This document shows positions 7,785 through 16,348 of a stretch of 64,000 nt of DNA, piece after piece. This DNA is from Paracoccus aminovorans (GTDB lineage Bacteria; Pseudomonadota; Alphaproteobacteria; Rhodobacterales; Rhodobacteraceae), in NCBI RefSeq assembly GCF_001546115.1, contig NZ_KQ955211.1, forward strand, positions 94,435 through 158,434, read 5' to 3'. Position 1 is the stretch's first letter, and each line of letters starts with the position of its first letter. A program made the translations under genes and the position numbers. The notes beneath the pieces were generated by a model. That model did no database searches. It had not been told where the DNA came from and saw only the letters and a list, made by a program, of their open reading frames with translations.

Positions 7785-8555
7785 TCACGACAGACGCTGG
7801 AAGGCGAAGACCGGGCGGCCGCCGCCGGGATGGGGGATCAGTTCGGCCTCGACCCCGAAGATCCGACGGATCAGCGCCGGGGTCAGGATTTCGGCGGGCG
7901 GTCCCAGCGCCACGCAGCGGCCGGCCTGCATCACCAGCACCCGGTCGCAGCGCAGCGCGTGGTGCAGGTCGTGCAGCGCGATCACCGTGGTGACGGACAG
8001 CCCCGCGACCAGGTCGAGGATGCCAAGCTGGTGGTGGATATCCAGGTGGTTCGTCGGCTCGTCCAGCAGCAGGATGCGCGGCTGCTGCGCATGGGCGCGG
8101 GCGATATGGACGCGCTGGCGCTCGCCGCCCGACAGCGTGGACCAGTCGCGCGCGGCCAGATGCGCCATGCCGACCGCCTTGAGCGCGGCGGCAACCGCCG
8201 CGTCGTCCCCGGGCCCCCAGGGCCGCAGCGGTCCAAGCCAGGGGGTGCGGCCCAGCCCGACCGCATCCCGGACCGAGAGGCGGTCGCCGGTCTCGGCCGA
8301 CTGCGCCACCAGCGCCAAGCGCTGCGCGATCTGGCGGCGGCGCAGCCGCGCCATCGGCTGGCCCTGCAGCCGGATCTCGCCGCTGTCGGGGCGGACCAGC
8401 CCGGCCATCAGGCTGAGCAGCGTCGACTTGCCCGAGCCGTTGGGTCTGACCAGGCCCAGCATCTCGCCCGGGCGCAGGGCCAGGCTGACATCGGCGACGA
8501 TGTCGCGGCCGGCGACGCGGCGGCGGGCGCGGGCGACCTCCAGCACCGGCGTCAT
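7785..8555 (-). CDS. FecE-type ABC transporter ATPase with an altered Walker A
   Basis: 256 aa. Its order and sequence match the ATPase of iron-siderophore/haem/cobalamin importers: signature LSGGERQRVHIARA, Walker B RILLLDEPTNHLD, H-loop VIALHDLHHA. The Walker A reads GLVRPNGSGKST. The first invariant Gly is Arg, encoded by AGA, a codon that stands out in this GC-rich gene. That change would probably impair nucleotide binding. It overlaps the permease gene by ATGA. Since the permease is truncated and no binding protein is nearby, this looks like a decaying transporter operon. Confidence 0.8.
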   Translation of the reverse strand: MTPVLEVARARRRVAGRDIVADVSLALRPGEMLGLVRPNGSGKSTLLSLMAGLVRPDSGEIRLQGQPMARLRRRQIAQRLALVAQSAETGDRLSVRDAVGLGRTPWLGPLRPWGPGDDAAVAAALKAVGMAHLAARDWSTLSGGERQRVHIARAHAQQPRILLLDEPTNHLDIHHQLGILDLVAGLSVTTVIALHDLHHALRCDRVLVMQAGRCVALGPPAEILTPALIRRIFGVEAELIPHPGGGRPVFAFQRLS

Positions 8556-9180
8556 CGCTGCCTGCCCCGGACCATGACCACGGCAAAGGCGGGCGCGCCG
8601 ACCAGCGCGGTGATGACGCCGATGGGCAGCACCTGGCCGGGCAGGACGACGCGGGACGCCACGTCGGACAGCACCAGGAACACCGCGCCCGCCAGCGCCG
8701 TCGCCGGGACCAGCCGGGCATGGCGGCTGCCGACGAGGAAGCGCATGGCATGCGGCACGACCAGCCCGACAAAGCCGATGGCCCCGGCGATCGAGACCAT
8801 GACCGCCGTGATCAGCGCCGCCGTGCCGATCAGCACCGCCTGCGTGACGCGCAGGTCGATGCCAAGCGCGGCGGCGCTCTCGGCGCCGAAGGTGAAGGCG
8901 TCGAGCGCGCGGGCGTGCCACAGCGTCACCGACAGTCCCAGCGCCGCCACGGGCATGGCCAGCCAGGTGTCCGGCCAGCGCACGCCGGAAAGATTGCCCA
9001 GCAGCCAGAACATGATGCCGCGCGCCTGTTCGGCGCTGGCCGATTGCGCGATGATCAGCGCGGTCAGCGCGTTGAACATCTGCGAGCCGGCGATACCCGC
9101 CAGGATGATGACGCCTGCGCCGCGCAGCCCCGTGCCGCCGCCCGCCATCCGCGCCAGCGCGGCCACCAGCGCGAGCCTTG
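8552..9180 (-). pseudogene. FecCD-family permease, N-terminal half missing
   Basis: FecCD permeases are about 330-350 aa. Here only the C-terminal 200 or so residues are recognisable, from about LRGAGVIILAGIAGSQMFNAL to the end, including FWLLGNLSGV, the coupling-helix region AAALGIDLR, and GFVGLVVPHAMRFLVG. The first four or so membrane helices are absent. A minus-strand frame continues to 9253, but its first 25 residues (MPARARTLWRSV...) are not FecCD-like, so the real gene was cut near 9180. No substrate-binding protein or receptor gene lies upstream. Confidence 0.75.
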
Positions 9181-9330
9181 ACCCCGACGGATTCCCTTTC
9201 AATTCCCTGCGGAAACCGACGCTTCGCCATAGCGTCCGCGCCCGCGCTGGCAAGGCCGGGAATCCGGGCCGGCGGAAGCGCGGACTTCATGGATGGGGCC
9301 AGACCTCGTTTGCCTTGGTGCTTTCCCCGG

Positions 9331-10008
9331 TCAGCGACCCCGCAGACCCGCGATCACCCGATCTGCCATGCGGGTGCAACGGGCGCCGTCGAAGGGAAAG
9401 ACCGTATCGAAACCGCCGCGCAGCCGCGTCTCCAATGCCTGGCGCAGCCGGCGACGGGCGCGAAACAGCCGCGTGCGCACGGTGATCGGGTTCAGGCCCA
9501 GCTCGCGGGCGATGCTCGGGATCGGCTGGCCCTCGACCTCGTGCAGCAGGAAGGGCAGCCGCAGTTCGGGCGGCAGGCGGCTCAGCGCCTCTTCGAGCAG
9601 GCCGCGGATCTGGTGGCGGGCGGCGCCGGTCTCGGCGGTCTCGGCGCCGGGGAATGCCAGCACATCGGCCTGGAGGCTGGTCTCATCACTCACGCTGTGG
9701 TCCTTGTCGGGGCGCCGGCGGCGGGCCTGCATCCGGGCGGCATTGATGGTGATACGGCTGATCCAGGTGGAAAAGCGCGCCTCGCCGCGAAAGCCGTCCA
9801 GATGGGCGAAGGCGGCAAGATAGGCCTCTTGCACCGCCTCCTCGGCCTCGGCGTCCGAGGGCAGGATGCCGCGGGCAATGCGAAACAGGCGCGGGTTCAT
9901 CCGCCGCACCAACTCGCGGATCGCCGCCTCGTCACGGGCGCGGGCGGCGGCGACCAACTGCCAGTCGGGGTCGTCCTGCGCCTTGGCAAGGGGGCGGGCG
10001 CGGATCAT
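9331..10008 (-). CDS. ECF-type RNA polymerase sigma factor
   Basis: 225 aa from ATG 10008, overlapping the upstream cupredoxin stop by ATGA. Region 2 is clear (LVRRMNPRLFRIARGILPSDAEAEEAVQEAYLAAFAHLDGFRGEARFSTWISRITINAARMQARRR), with the core-binding and -10 recognition helices. Region 4 is the HTH LPFLLHEVEGQPIPSIARELGLNPITVRTRLFRARRRLRQAL. No zinc-binding anti-sigma gene follows; downstream is the truncated permease in the same direction, about 150 bp away. The two upstream genes encode exported proteins, one of them copper-binding, so an envelope or redox signal is the likely input. That is an inference from context. Confidence 0.88.
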   Translation of the reverse strand: MIRARPLAKAQDDPDWQLVAAARARDEAAIRELVRRMNPRLFRIARGILPSDAEAEEAVQEAYLAAFAHLDGFRGEARFSTWISRITINAARMQARRRRPDKDHSVSDETSLQADVLAFPGAETAETGAARHQIRGLLEEALSRLPPELRLPFLLHEVEGQPIPSIARELGLNPITVRTRLFRARRRLRQALETRLRGGFDTVFPFDGARCTRMADRVIAGLRGR

Positions 10009-10535
10009 GTCGCGCCCTCCGCCTCGGTCCGGCCGCTGGCGAGGATCGCGTCGAGGCTTGGGAAAGCTGCCAGAACCTCGGGCATCAGATCCTCGCTGTC
10101 CGCCGCCATGCCCTCCCACCCCGGGTCGCCGGGCCGGCCCACCACGATCCGCCCGACCATCGCGGCCATTTCATGCGGCTGGCAATAATAGTCGTAGACG
10201 CCGGGCAGGGTCAGCGTGACCTCGAACGCCTGATCCGGCAACAGCAAACCGCTGTCCCAGGGCCGGGCGCCGGCCGGAATGCGGCGTTGGCGGTCGAATA
10301 CGGCCGGGTGATAGGCGGTGGCGGTATGGCTGTTGCCCGGATCGCGGTTCACGAAGCGCAGGACCGCGCCCGGCGCCACCGCCAGCCCCTGGGGCGAGAA
10401 CCAGACCCTTTCACCGCGCGGGGTGCCGCGCATGGCGATCCCCTCGGGTCCCGCGGCCTTGCCGGCGCCGGCAAGCGGGCCAAGGGTGGCGAGACCGCCG
10501 CCCAGGACCAGCAGATGGCGGCGGCTGAGCCTCAT
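10005..10535 (-). CDS. Exported cupredoxin (plastocyanin/amicyanin-like), Tat-type signal
   Basis: 176 aa. The N-terminus MRLSRRHLLVLGGGLATLGPLAG has a twin-arginine-like SRRHLLV motif. The cupredoxin fold carries the four expected ligands: His in GNSHTATAY, then Cys, His and Met in YYCQPHEMAAM. A C-terminal tail of about 40 residues follows the copper domain (EDLMPEVLAAFPSLDAILAS). It overlaps the upstream gene (10532-10535) and the sigma factor gene (10005-10008) by ATGA, so the three are translationally coupled. It could be an electron carrier or a redox/copper sensor for the sigma factor. Confidence 0.82.
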   Translation of the reverse strand: MRLSRRHLLVLGGGLATLGPLAGAGKAAGPEGIAMRGTPRGERVWFSPQGLAVAPGAVLRFVNRDPGNSHTATAYHPAVFDRQRRIPAGARPWDSGLLLPDQAFEVTLTLPGVYDYYCQPHEMAAMVGRIVVGRPGDPGWEGMAADSEDLMPEVLAAFPSLDAILASGRTEAEGAT

Positions 10536-10942
10536 TGCGCCAGCCTGTCGCGCGCGCCCGCGTCGTGATACAGCACGACATGGGCATGGGGCTTCTCGAC
10601 GCCCGGATGGCCGGCGTTGTAATAGATGTCGATGCTGGTCACCCTATCCTCGCCCAACGGCAGATCGTTGAAATCGCTGCCATTTTTCAGGTCGTCCAGC
10701 GGCACCATATAGACCGTCGCCGAAAGCTTGCCGTCATGGTCATAGGCCAGGAACGGCCCGGCGGGCAGGCTGGCCGGATCGACGTAAAGCGTGCCGAGGC
10801 CGGGGATGAAGTCGGGCAGCGCGACCAGCTTGCTGACCTGGGCAAAGGGCGCCGCCGGCGGCGCGGTGGTCGAGGCCGTGTCAGCCCAGGCCATGCCCGC
10901 GGTGGCAAAAGCGGCAAAGACGAGCGGGACGATGATACGCAT
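10532..10942 (-). CDS. Exported protein resembling DUF5602/TTHB210
   Basis: 136 aa from ATG 10942, preceded by GGAAAGGAAACGAC. An in-frame upstream start at 10972 would bury the signal peptide. The signal peptide is MRIIVPLVFAAFATAGMAWA. The mature part has VYMVPLDDLKNGSDFNDL, VTSIDIYYNAGHPG and EKPHAHVVLYHD, with conserved-looking His residues that may bind metal. From memory it resembles Thermus TTHB210, which is encoded beside, and controlled by, an ECF sigma/anti-sigma pair. First gene of the three-gene operon with cupredoxin and sigma factor. Confidence 0.6.
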   Translation of the reverse strand: MRIIVPLVFAAFATAGMAWADTASTTAPPAAPFAQVSKLVALPDFIPGLGTLYVDPASLPAGPFLAYDHDGKLSATVYMVPLDDLKNGSDFNDLPLGEDRVTSIDIYYNAGHPGVEKPHAHVVLYHDAGARDRLAQ

Positions 10943-11003
10943 GTCGTTTCCTTTCCGATCCGAGCCCGTCACCAGGGCTCATGCCGGATTGGATGCGGGT
11001 TTC

Positions 11004-11018
11004 CGGGAAATGTTCCCG
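11004..11018. promoter_or_regulatory. Inverted repeat CGGGAA-ATG-TTCCCG upstream of the sigma-factor operon
   Basis: Perfect 6-bp arms with a 3-bp spacer, 62 bp upstream of the DUF5602-like start. On the minus strand it contains GGGAACA, which resembles the GGAAC -35 element of ECF-dependent promoters. So it may be the promoter the operon's own sigma factor recognises, or an operator overlapping it. No -10 element is certain. Confidence 0.35.
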
Positions 11019-11088
11019 CGGTGGCGAAAGAATTTCCGAGATCGGCCGCGACGCCGCTTGCGGTCCATGCCTGCAAGGGTCCCCGGGA

Positions 11089-12117
11089 TCAGCGCGCCGG
11101 CAAGGCCGCCAGGGTCGCGGCAACAGCCGCCTCGCCGGGTGCGCAGGCGCGTTCGATCTCGTCCCGCTCGGCATGCGAAAGGGCGTCGAGGCGCGACGGG
11201 CGCCGTTGCGGCATGGCGGCGGCTCGCTCCAGCCAGTCTGGCGGGGTGTCGATGCCCAGGTGCCGGCCCAGCCGTTCGATGTTCTCGCGCGGATTGCGGC
11301 ACAGGTCCTCGTGGCGCAGGACCATCGGCCGGGCGTCGCCCAGGCCCTGCAGGCCGCGGATCGTCAGCGCCGACCAGAAGGCGCCGGCCTCCGCCAGGCT
11401 GGGGCGGCGCGCGACGATGCGCCGGATCGCCCGGCCTCCGCCAAGCGCGGCGACCACGCTCCAGGCTGCGCCGCGCCCGAAATGCCGTTGCGGGTGCAGC
11501 AGGTCCAGGCCCAGCGGCCCCAGCCTGCGCCAGCACCAGATCGCCAGCCGCGCGGCGGGATAGTCACGCATCGACAGGGCCGTGTCCGGCCCGCCGCGCG
11601 CCAGCAGCACCAGCGCCGCATCGGGAAACATCGCGCGCAGCGTGGCCGAGGCCACCAGCGAGCCGCCGGAGCGCTCGACCCAGATCTCGCGGGGGCCGAG
11701 CCGGTCCGCCATGGCCGCGAAAAGCGCGCGGTAATGCGCGGCCAGCGGGGCCGGGGGCCGCGCGCGCATCGCTTCGGCCAGCGCGTCGAACAGGGCATCG
11801 GGCGCGTCGGTCAGATGCGGCAGCGTCACGGCCAGGATCGGCGGGCAATGCCACGGGTCATGCGCGGGCGCGGCGACCCGGCCATAGAGGAACTCGGACG
11901 GCGCGGCATCGGGATTGGCCACCTGGGCCATGGCGCGCGAGGGCGTCGCCAGATGCGCCCAGAACCGCGCGCCGTCCGGATGCGCCGGGCGGAAGGCGTT
12001 GTGCCCGACGGCGGCAAACAGTTCCGACACCGACAGCACCGCCGGATGCGCGTTCAGGATCTGCGACACCAGGGTCGAGCCGCAGCGGGCCGAGCCCAGG
12101 ATCAGCGCGCCGCGCAT
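11089..12117 (-). CDS. PAPS-dependent sulfotransferase family protein
   Basis: 342 aa from ATG 12117, 5 bp after the truncated TetR gene. The N-terminal 5'-phosphosulfate-binding loop reads ILGSARCGSTLVSQILNAHP, and a 3'-phosphate-binding-like Arg/Ser pair occurs later (IWVERSGGSLV). The C-terminal half (LRHEDLCRNPRENIERLGRHLGI) is the usual end of the sulfotransferase_3 type. Members move a sulfate group from PAPS to a hydroxyl or amine of a small molecule or lipid; the substrate here is unknown. The gene is opposite in direction to the epimerase/MBL/adenylating cluster and may share its history. Confidence 0.8.
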   Translation of the reverse strand: MRGALILGSARCGSTLVSQILNAHPAVLSVSELFAAVGHNAFRPAHPDGARFWAHLATPSRAMAQVANPDAAPSEFLYGRVAAPAHDPWHCPPILAVTLPHLTDAPDALFDALAEAMRARPPAPLAAHYRALFAAMADRLGPREIWVERSGGSLVASATLRAMFPDAALVLLARGGPDTALSMRDYPAARLAIWCWRRLGPLGLDLLHPQRHFGRGAAWSVVAALGGGRAIRRIVARRPSLAEAGAFWSALTIRGLQGLGDARPMVLRHEDLCRNPRENIERLGRHLGIDTPPDWLERAAAMPQRRPSRLDALSHAERDEIERACAPGEAAVAATLAALPAR

Positions 12118-12122
12118 GGCGC

Positions 12123-12457
12123 TTACTCGGTCCCGGCGCGGATGGCGGCGATCATGCGCTCGACCGCCGCATGGGCCAGCACCATCGGCTTCTGCCGGGT
12201 GATCAGGTCCAGCCGGTCGATGGCGGCCAGCGCGACGATGCCATGCACCGACAGCAGCAATTGCTCGGCCAGCAGGCGCGGGTCGCCCTCGGGCTGCAGC
12301 GCCGCGACCGGCTGGGTGATGCGGCCGATCAGCCCGTCGATCTGCGCCAGGTACCAATCGGGGAAGGTGTTCGAGATGCGCGGCCCCTCGAACAGCGCGC
12401 GCCAGACCGCGCGGCGGTCCAGCATGAAGGTGACATAGACCTCGGCCCGCGCCAGCA
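12123..12457 (-). pseudogene. TetR-family regulator, C-terminal domain only
   Basis: About 110 codons. The preserved part (LLARAEVYVTFMLDRRAVWRALFEGPRISNTFPDWYLAQIDGLI... to ...AVERMIAAIRAGTE) is a typical TetR ligand-binding domain. The N-terminal helix-turn-helix and start codon are missing: at about 12457 the sequence passes directly into the equally truncated plus-strand epimerase. The only in-frame ATG (12425) is inside the ligand domain. It cannot bind DNA as a TetR protein. Confidence 0.7.
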
Positions 12458-13222
12458 GCCGACGTCGTGTTCCATTGCGCCGCGCGCAGTTCCGCCTGGG
12501 GCACGCGGGACGAATTCCACGCCGCCAATGTGCTGGCGACCCGGCGCTTGCTGGACGCGGCCGAGCGGGCAGGGGTCAGGCGCTTCGTCCTTGCCTCGTC
12601 GCCCAGCATCTATGCCGATGGCACCGACAGGCTGGACCTGGCCGAGGATGCGCCGCTGCCGGCCCGGCCGCTATCGCTTTACGCCGAGAGCAAGCGGATC
12701 GCCGAGCGGATGGTGCTGGACCACGCCGGCGCCATGGCCTGCACCGCGATCCGGCCGCGCGCCATCTATGGCCGCCACGACCGGGCGCTGCTGCCGCGGG
12801 TGATCCTGGCCATGCGGCAGGGCCGGGTGCCGATGATCCGGGGCGGGCAGGCGCTGATCGACCTGACGCATCGGCACGACGCGGCGCGGGGGATGATCCT
12901 GGCCGCCTCGGGCCCGCGCGGCGGGGTCTGGAACATCACCTCGGGCGAGGCCATCCGCTTTCGCGAGCTGGCCGCGATGATCGCGCGCGAAAGCGGGCTG
13001 CGGCTGCGCGGGCTGCCCTTGCCCTATGCGCTGGCGCGCTGGCTGGCCGGCGCCTCCGAGGCCGTGGCCCGCGCGCGCGGCGGGGCCGAGCCGCGGCTGA
13101 CGCGGCAGGCCGTGGCCTCGCTGGGCAGCAGCCTGACGCTGGACATCTCGGCCGCGCGGCGCGAGCTGGGCTATCGTCCGCAGGTCGGGTTCCGGCAGGG
13201 GGTGGCGGAATGCTTCGCCTGA
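12458..13222 (+). pseudogene. NAD-dependent epimerase/3beta-HSD-like SDR, N-terminus missing
   Basis: Extended SDR that begins abruptly at ADVVFHCAA, which in intact relatives is about residue 65-70. The Rossmann TGxxGFxG nucleotide loop is absent. The catalytic YxxxK is present (LYAESKRIAER), preceded by SSPSIYAD, and the C-terminal half reads normally to ELGYRPQVGFRQGV. GTG 12467 could start a short protein, but without the NAD loop it should be inactive. It overlaps the MBL hydrolase gene by 13 bp. In other genomes, as I recall, such genes sit with MBL hydrolases and F390-synthetase-related proteins. Confidence 0.7.
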
Positions 13223-13977
13223 CCACGCTGAAGGTCGGCGCATGCCGCGCCCCGGCCTGGGGCGCGGGCCTGCCGGGTGCGGGCTTCGCGACCTTTCCAG
13301 CCCTGGCGACGCTGGTCGAGACCGAAAGCGCCTGCGTGCTGGTCGATTGCGGCTATGGGCCGGCGTTCTTCGCCGCGACGCGCGGCTTTCCGGCGCGGCT
13401 TTATCGCTGGCTGACGCCGGTTCGCCTGCCGGACGGCGAGCGGTTGCCGCGGCAGTTGCCGCGCCTGCCGGACCGGGTGTTCCTGACCCATATGCATGCC
13501 GACCACAGCGCCGGGCTGATCGACCTGCCGGCCGGCATTCCGGTCATGGCCTCGGCCGAGGCCATCGCGGCGCTGCATGCGCCCGGAGACCTTGCCAGCC
13601 TGCGTGCCGGCTGCCCGGCCCGCTTGCGCGACGCGATCCGGGCCCGCGATCCGCAGCCGGTCGCGGCCTGCGCGCAGCCCGAGTTTCCGCAGGGCCGCGA
13701 CCTGCTGGGCGATGGCCGCCTGATCGCGGTGCCGCTGCCGGGCCACGGCACCGGGCAGATGGGCCTGTGGCTGCCCGAGGCCGCCCGCTTCCTGGTCGCC
13801 GACGCCGCCTATGGCCAGGCGCCGTTGCGCGCCAACCGGCTGCCGCCCGGCCCGGTGCTGGCCCGGCTGGGTGATGCCCATGCCTATCGCCGGACCTTTG
13901 CCCGGCTGCGCGCGCTGATGCTGCGCCGCCCCGACATCACCATCGACCCCTCGCATTGTCCCGAGACCGCAAGATGA
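13210..13977 (+). CDS. MBL-fold metallohydrolase
   Basis: 255 aa. The zinc-binding signature HMHADH is intact (FLTHMHADHSAGLIDLP), followed by a second His in PLPGHGTGQMGLWL, the bridging Asp in FLVADAAYG and a C-terminal His (PSHCPE). The N-terminus (LRLTTLKVGACRAPAW...) matches the subgroup that sits beside F390-synthetase-like genes. Start ATG 13210 lies inside the end of the epimerase frame, and the stop overlaps the next start (ATGA at 13974), so the three were one operon. The substrate is unknown. It appears to be the only intact member of this cluster. Confidence 0.82.
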   Translation: MLRLTTLKVGACRAPAWGAGLPGAGFATFPALATLVETESACVLVDCGYGPAFFAATRGFPARLYRWLTPVRLPDGERLPRQLPRLPDRVFLTHMHADHSAGLIDLPAGIPVMASAEAIAALHAPGDLASLRAGCPARLRDAIRARDPQPVAACAQPEFPQGRDLLGDGRLIAVPLPGHGTGQMGLWLPEAARFLVADAAYGQAPLRANRLPPGPVLARLGDAHAYRRTFARLRALMLRRPDITIDPSHCPETAR

Positions 13978-15262
13978 GCCCGACCGCATTCCTGCACAGC
14001 CGCTATGGCGGCGGCTTTGCCTCGCGCGCCGCGATCGAGGCGCATCACGCCGCCGGCTTCCGCCGCTTTCGCGCCCGGGTCATCCCGCGTTCGCCCTTCT
14101 ATCGCGCGATGGCGGACCTGCCGCTGGCTGATCTGCCGCGCATGGACAAGGCCCGGCTGATGGCGGAAGTCTCGGCCATCAACACCTGCGGCATCGACCG
14201 CGACGCGCGATGCGCATCGCCATCCGCGCCGAGACCAGCCGCGATTTCCGCCCGCTGATCGGCGATGTCTCGGTCGGGCTGTCCACCGGCACCTCGGGCC
14301 AGCGCGGGCTGTTCCTGGCCACGCCGCGCGAAAGGCGGCTCTGGGCCGCGATCATGCTGGGGCGCTATTGGCCCGAGCTGTGGCGGCGCCAGCGCATCGC
14401 GTTCTTCATGCGCGCCGACAATGCGCTGTATCGCGGGCTGTCGAACCCGCTGGTCCGCTTTGCCTTCTTCGACCTGCTGGCGCCGCTGGATGCGCAGATG
14501 CCCCGGCTGGCGGAACTGGCCCCCTCGGTCCTGATCGCGCCGGCGCGGGTGCTGGCCATGCTGGCCGAGCGGCAGGCGGCGGGCCGGATCCGGCTGGCGC
14601 CGCGCCGGGTGATCTCGGTCGCCGAGACGCTGTCGCCCGAGGATGCGGCGCTGATCGAGGCCGCCTTCGGCCTCCGCGTCGATCAGGTCTATCAGGCGAC
14701 CGAGGGCGTGCTGGCCATGACCTGCCATGCCGGCAGCCTGCATCTGAACGAGCGCTGGCTGCGGATCGACCGCGAGGTCATCGACCCGGCGACGGGGGCC
14801 TTCTGCCCGATCATCCACGACTTCACCCGCGAGAGCCTGCCGATCCTGAATTATCGCCTGAACGACGTGCTGATCCCCGATCCCCGGCCGTGCCCCTGCG
14901 GCTGCGCCAGCCAGCGCCTCGCCCGGATCGAGGGGCGCGAGGACGACATGCTGTGGTGGGCCGCGGCCGCGGGACCGCGCATGGTTCCCTCCGAGGCGAT
15001 CCGCACCGCCATCGCCTGCCTGCCGCAAAGCCTGCGAGACTATCGCATCATCCAGCGCGGCAGGGTGCTGCACCTGTGGCTGGACGGCGCCGCGCCGGGG
15101 GCCGAGGCGGCGCTGCGCGCCAGCCTGGCCGCACTGGCCGGGCAGATGGGGGCCGTCCTGCCCGAGCTTGCCTTTCACGCCGGCCTGCCGCCGGAGACCG
15201 ACGCCAAGCGCCGCCGCATTCGGGTCGAACCGGCGGCGCTCCCGCCCGCCGCGCATCCGTGA
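13974..15262 (+). pseudogene. Coenzyme F390 synthetase-related adenylate-forming enzyme, frameshifted
   Basis: Frame one runs from ATG 13974 (MSPTAFLHSRYGGGFASRAAIEAHH) to INTCGIDRDA. At about 14207 the reading must change frame to continue MRIAIRAETSRDFRPLIGDVSVGLSTGTSGQRGLFLATP, which holds the adenylation P-loop (STGTSGQRG). The rest is normal: AETLSPEDAALIEAAFG, VYQATEGVLAMTCH, ILNYRLNDVLIPDPRPCPCG. A one-base loss (or two-base gain) in GACGCGCGATGCGC explains it. It is the probable adenylate-forming subgroup of F390-synthetase homologues. It is either a pseudogene or a sequencing error; with the broken epimerase next door I favour decay. Confidence 0.72.
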
Positions 15263-15373
15263 AGCGACGCCCGCAAAAGCATCCTGCGCGGAACCGCGCC
15301 ACGGCGGCTTTGGGATTGCGCCAAGTCACGGTATCGCGCTAGACCCCGGCCCGACCCTGGGAGGAAGCTCGCA

Positions 15374-16342
15374 ATGAAACATGTTCTGGTTGCATCGCTG
15401 CTCGGTGCCATATTCGCCCTGCCCGCAGCCGCGCAAGAGATCAAGATCGGCTATGCGCTGGCCGAGGACAGCCATTACGGCGCCGGCGCCAAGGCTTTCG
15501 AAGCCTCCCTCAAGGAAAGCCTCGGCGATGCCTTCACCTTCCGGCATTTCCCCTCGTCCGGCCTGGGCGGCGAGCGCGAGGTGCTCGAAGGGTTGCAACT
15601 GGGCACGGTCGAGATGACCATCGCCTCGGACGGCACGCTGACGAATTTCGTGCCCGAGGTCGGCGTGCTGGGCATTCCCTTCCTGCTGCGCGACAAGGAC
15701 CATGCCCGCAAGGTTCTGGACGGCGAGATCGGCCAGGAAATGCTGGCGAAATTCGACGATGCCGGCCTGCATGCGCTGGCCTGGGGCGAGCAGGGCTTCC
15801 GCCACATCACCTCGAACCGCGGCGCGATCGAGACCCCGGCGGACATGGCCGGGCTCAAGATCCGCACCATGGAGAACCCGATCCATATCGAGGCCTTCCG
15901 CGCGCTTGGCGCCGCGCCCACGCCGATGGCCTGGCCCGAGGTGATCGGCGCGCTGGAACAGGGCGCCATCGACGGCCAGGAAAACCCGCTGTCGGTGATC
16001 GTCTCGGCCAAGCTGAACGAGGTCCAGAAGAACCTGACGCTGGACGGGCACGTCTATTCCTCGACCATCATCCTGGTGTCGCCCTCGCTCTGGGGCGGGC
16101 TGGACGAGACGCAGCAGGCCGCCTTCCAGAAGGCCGCCAAGGACGCGGTGGTCGCCATGCGCGCCTATGTCGACGAGGTCGATGCCTCGGGCGTGGCGTC
16201 GATGCAGGAACAAGGCATGACCGTGAACGAGTTGACGCCCGAGCAGAAGGCGGCGTTCCGCGCGGCGCTGACCGAGCCCTACAAATCCTACGAGGCCCAG
16301 TTCGGCAAGGAGCTGATGGACCGCATCAGCGCGGTCGAGTAG
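15374..16342 (+). CDS. dctP: TRAP transporter substrate-binding protein (DctP family)
   Basis: 322 aa with Sec signal peptide MKHVLVASLLGAIFALPAAAQ. Family hallmarks are IKIGYALAEDSHYGAGAKAFEASL, an Arg in the ligand clamp (GLKIRTMENPIHIEAFRALGAAPTPMAWPEVIGALEQGAIDGQENPL) and the C-terminal helices. It binds an organic acid in the periplasm and delivers it to DctQM. ATG 15374 has GGGAGGAAG upstream. Genes for the small and large membrane subunits follow at 6 bp and by overlap. The operon converges on the oxidase/dehydrogenase/DapA-like genes, whose substrate it may import. Confidence 0.9.
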   Translation: MKHVLVASLLGAIFALPAAAQEIKIGYALAEDSHYGAGAKAFEASLKESLGDAFTFRHFPSSGLGGEREVLEGLQLGTVEMTIASDGTLTNFVPEVGVLGIPFLLRDKDHARKVLDGEIGQEMLAKFDDAGLHALAWGEQGFRHITSNRGAIETPADMAGLKIRTMENPIHIEAFRALGAAPTPMAWPEVIGALEQGAIDGQENPLSVIVSAKLNEVQKNLTLDGHVYSSTIILVSPSLWGGLDETQQAAFQKAAKDAVVAMRAYVDEVDASGVASMQEQGMTVNELTPEQKAAFRAALTEPYKSYEAQFGKELMDRISAVE

Positions 16343-16348
16343 GCGGCC

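Noticed and set aside
6157..8577. Very long plus-strand open frame (about 800 codons) opposite the GST, pseudoazurin and ABC genes
   Set aside because: It is the antisense shadow of well-recognised minus-strand genes in GC-rich DNA; its product is Arg/Gly/Asp-rich and has no domain.
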